A DNA stretch of 8,031 nt from the NCBI GenBank assembly GCA_030123645.1, contig JASJYE010000094.1:1-8031 (forward strand), given 5' to 3'. The translations under genes were made by a program, and so were the position numbers. The notes under the pieces were generated by a model. The model had not been told where the DNA came from. It worked only from the letters and a program-made list of their open reading frames with translations, and did not search any database. Position 1 is the stretch's first letter, and every line of letters starts with the position of its first letter. Shown here one piece after another: positions 6,126 to 8,031 of this stretch. Origin of the DNA: Candidatus Hydrogenedentota bacterium. GTDB lineage: Bacteria > Hydrogenedentota > Hydrogenedentia > Hydrogenedentales > GCA-2746185.

Positions 6126-6902
6126 GTGCTCCTGGTCATTGACGTGGGGAATGCGAACACCGTCGTGGGGCTCTACGATGGTGAAGAGCTATGCGCGCAT
6201 TGGCGGATCGCGACCGAGAATTACCGTACGAGCGACGAGCTTCGGATCTTTCTTGCGATGCTGCTGACCCAGGGCGGCTACGACCCCAAATCCGTGAAGG
6301 GCTGCTGCATCAGCAGCGTCGTGCCGCAGTTGGACAACGCCATTCTGACGGTGGCCCGCTCGGGTTTTGGTCTTGAGCCGGTGATCGTCGGGCCGGGCAT
6401 CCGTACGGGCCTCAAACTTCAGACCGAAAACCCGAAAGAGATTGGGGCCGACCGGATCGTGAACGCCGTGGCCGCGGTCGAGGAATATGAAGGGGACAAA
6501 CTCATAATTGATTTTGGAACCGCCACAACGTTCTGCTACATAACGGCCAACGCCGAGTATAGGGGCGGGATCATCCTCCCCGGCATCCAGCTCGCCGCCA
6601 ATGCGCTTTTTGAAAACTGCGCGAAGCTGCCGCGTGTCGAAATCAGCGTCCCGGACACGGTTATAGGACGCGACACCGTTGCAAGCATCCGTTCAGGCCT
6701 GACCTACGGCCACGCCGCCATGGTCGAAGGGCTGGTTCGCCGCATCAGCGAAGAGGCCGGGGTGACGCTGCGTGTTATCGCCACGGGCGGCCACTCGTCG
6801 TTGATCGCGGAAATAACATCGTCAATTGATGTCCACGATCCGCTGCTGACGCTGAAAGGCTTGAAGTCGATCTTTTACAAGAACGAGCAGGTTTCGGCCT
6901 AA
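6126..6902 (+). CDS. coaX: Type III pantothenate kinase
   Basis: The product is 258 aa and starts at GTG 6126, only 2 bases after the birA stop, behind a good GGAGGT. It phosphorylates pantothenate with ATP, the first committed step to coenzyme A. Type III enzymes belong to the ASKHA (actin-like) fold, need a monovalent cation and are not inhibited by CoA. The phosphate-1 motif DVGNANT (6-12) is at the very N-terminus. GADR (107-110) carries the predicted catalytic Asp, D109. IDFGTATT (128-135) is phosphate-2 type, RGGIILPG (146-153) lines the pantothenate site, and IATGGHS (218-224) is the adenosine motif. All key residues appear intact. The nadC-birA-coaX order is a recurring arrangement in bacteria, often noted because type III kinases are found beside birA. 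Its stop TAA shares one base with the next start. Confidence 0.97.
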   Translation: MLLVIDVGNANTVVGLYDGEELCAHWRIATENYRTSDELRIFLAMLLTQGGYDPKSVKGCCISSVVPQLDNAILTVARSGFGLEPVIVGPGIRTGLKLQTENPKEIGADRIVNAVAAVEEYEGDKLIIDFGTATTFCYITANAEYRGGIILPGIQLAANALFENCAKLPRVEISVPDTVIGRDTVASIRSGLTYGHAAMVEGLVRRISEEAGVTLRVIATGGHSSLIAEITSSIDVHDPLLTLKGLKSIFYKNEQVSA

Positions 6903-7492
6903 TGAGGTGTGCGATCCTGGTTGCTTTTCCGTTGCTTGTGGCTTCGTGCGGTCAGCCACCCGGGTCCGTCCCCGAATCCGATCCTGTTTCAGAGTCAAGG
7001 CCATCTCCGAGCATCGATTCACCTGAAGCTCCGCCTCGCAACGTAATGGCGGGGCGCGGTCGCGATCTCTACATGCACGATTACTCGCCGACCGATGGCG
7101 AACTCCGGGATCCGACGTTTTGGATCCATGCGGATTCGGACCAACTGGCCGAGGGTGAGAAACAGTGGTCGTTACAGGGCACTCGTGCCGTGATTTACCG
7201 GGACGACGAGGAAGACCTCGTGGTCGAAGCCCTCGAGGGAGAGGTCGATCTGGATCGGCAAGTGGCGGAGCTGAGAGGCGCCGTACGTCTTACAGTCGGC
7301 TCGCTCATCGTGGACCTGGAAGATCTACTCTGGGACAATGAAAAGGGAACGGTGACCTCAGGCCGCCCGATCCATCTTGTAGACGAAAATATGCAACTCG
7401 ATGCCGAGAGCCTGTTGATAGAACGCGACGAGGGTCTGCTTGTTTTGGGAGAAGGATCGGGCTATGTCCGGCTCACGGAGCCCGCACCATGA
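6902..7492 (+). CDS. lptC: LptC-like LPS-export protein, predicted lipoprotein
   Basis: The product is 196 aa. ATG 6902 overlaps the coaX stop by one base (TAATG), implying translational coupling; no strong Shine-Dalgarno precedes it. The N-terminus is a short hydrophobic signal ending in the lipobox VASC, with C16 as the lipidated residue and Gly following. A Pro/Ser/Glu-rich linker (about 17-47) comes next, then a periplasmic region (about 70-192) of repeating short beta strands: FWIHADSDQL, VVEALEGEVDLD, QVAELRGAVRLTVGSLIVDLEDLLWD, ERDEGLLVLGEGSGYVRL. This matches the LptC/OstA beta-jellyroll pattern. In E. coli LptC is held by one inner-membrane helix and passes LPS from LptBFG to LptA; here a lipid anchor would replace the helix. 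Similarity is by pattern, so an OstA-family protein of another role remains possible. The adjacent lptA-like gene strongly supports the call. Confidence 0.78.
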   Translation: MRCAILVAFPLLVASCGQPPGSVPESDPVSESRPSPSIDSPEAPPRNVMAGRGRDLYMHDYSPTDGELRDPTFWIHADSDQLAEGEKQWSLQGTRAVIYRDDEEDLVVEALEGEVDLDRQVAELRGAVRLTVGSLIVDLEDLLWDNEKGTVTSGRPIHLVDENMQLDAESLLIERDEGLLVLGEGSGYVRLTEPAP

Positions 7493-8031
7493 AGCCGTGG
7501 CGGGCCGCCGGATTGCTGTCCGCTTTTATCTGGGCCGCCGTCGCTGGCGTCCCCGCGGAAGAGCAGGCCGGCAAGACTGTTTACGAGGTCATGAAGCTTG
7601 AGAAGTTCGGTGGTTTTGAAGGCACTCTCGACGGTTTTATTCATCGGCTCTCCGGAGGCGTCCACATGAAATTGATCGCCGAGGTGAGTGAAGACGATCT
7701 CGACATCCGATCCGAAACTGTAGAGTTCTCGTATGGCGACCAGGAAGATAAGATTCCTGACGTCATCGTATTCGAGGGCAACGTTCGGTTCGCGCATCAA
7801 AGCGGGACCGTGCGCGCTGAGAAAGCAACGGTGAATATGCAAACGAAAGAGGTGCTTTTCACGGGCGATGTCACAGCCGACTTGTCTCAAATTCGTGGAG
7901 CCGAAGTAGAATGGATTCGAATGAATCTTGATACGGGAGACGTCGTGGCCGGCCCTGGTAAGGTTCGCGAGATTCGTCTCCGCAGCGAGGATAGCGCGCC
8001 TGTCTCGGAGAACTCGGCCGACCGGAATTAG
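7489..8031 (+). CDS. lptA: LptA-like periplasmic LPS-transport protein (OstA domain)
   Basis: The product is 180 aa, complete, with the stop TAG on the last base of the window. ATG 7489 overlaps the lptC stop (ATGA), and GGAG (7477-7480) lies 8 bases upstream. A Sec signal occupies about residues 1-23 (MKPWR basic start, hydrophobic core, cleavage likely after VPA-23 or AVA-19). The mature part has the OstA beta-jellyroll pattern: FIHRLSGGVHMKL, LDIRSETVEFSYG, VIVFEGNVRFAHQSGTVRAEKATVNMQTKEVLFTGDVTAD, then GAEVEWIRMNLDTGDVVAGP. The alternating strand/turn pattern with GNV..., A..A..., and F.G.V is characteristic. LptA forms the periplasmic bridge carrying LPS to LptDE. The C-terminal 15 residues are polar and probably disordered. 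lptB would be expected next, outside the window. It could be a second LptC/A paralogue, but order and length favour LptA. Confidence 0.8.
   Translation: MKPWRAAGLLSAFIWAAVAGVPAEEQAGKTVYEVMKLEKFGGFEGTLDGFIHRLSGGVHMKLIAEVSEDDLDIRSETVEFSYGDQEDKIPDVIVFEGNVRFAHQSGTVRAEKATVNMQTKEVLFTGDVTADLSQIRGAEVEWIRMNLDTGDVVAGPGKVREIRLRSEDSAPVSENSADRN

Noticed and set aside
1..8031. CRISPR arrays, tRNA/rRNA genes, insertion sequences, defence or toxin-antitoxin genes
   Set aside because: I saw no regularly spaced repeats, no rRNA or tRNA-like segments, and no transposase, nuclease or toxin-like frames by reading both strands.

Overview
The window looks like a chromosomal segment from a G+C-rich, Gram-negative-type (diderm) bacterium. 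LPS-export proteins (LptC and LptA types) sit in the same operon as cofactor enzymes. Secreted proteins carry classical Sec and lipoprotein signals, and starts use ATG or GTG with partial Shine-Dalgarno sequences. A lineage near the Planctomycetes/Hydrogenedentes-like environmental phyla would fit the secreted cupredoxin/beta-helix-like protein, the HisRS style and the extragenic palindrome. This placement is an impression from sequence style, not a demonstrated assignment. There are no rRNA or tRNA genes, no CRISPR array, and no insertion sequence.

Left part (1-1123, + strand): the 3' end of a gene for an SRPBCC/AHSA1-type protein, a 119-base spacer, then a gene for an exported protein. That protein has one type-1 copper (cupredoxin) domain followed by what looks like only the beginning of a beta-helix-type region, ending in a short charged tail.

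Middle (1162-2788, - strand): a short-chain dehydrogenase/reductase gene followed, 97 bases downstream, by a metal-dependent cyclase-family hydrolase gene. The spacer between them holds a nested palindrome (1966-2011). The cyclase gene converges on the cupredoxin gene, and an 8-bp inverted repeat straddles the cyclase stop codon.

Right part (3063-8031, + strand): a tightly packed run of six genes, hisS, nadC, birA, coaX, an lptC-like gene and an lptA-like gene. Gaps are 12, 10 and 2 bases, followed by overlaps of 1 and 4 bases. This is almost certainly one transcription unit. It makes charged tRNA-His, an NAD precursor, biotinylated carboxylase and phosphopantothenate (CoA), then continues into the periplasmic components of lipopolysaccharide transport. 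The window ends on the last base of the lptA-like stop codon, so the ATPase gene lptB expected next is not visible. A 274-base divergent control region (2789-3062) separates the SDR gene from hisS and contains candidate promoters for both, plus a terminator-like hairpin.

Most of the content is ordinary housekeeping. The points most worth a second look are the nested palindrome, the apparently cut-short cupredoxin/beta-helix protein, the lipoprotein form of LptC, and the coupling of cofactor and LPS-export genes. I do not see convincing evidence of a wholly new system.
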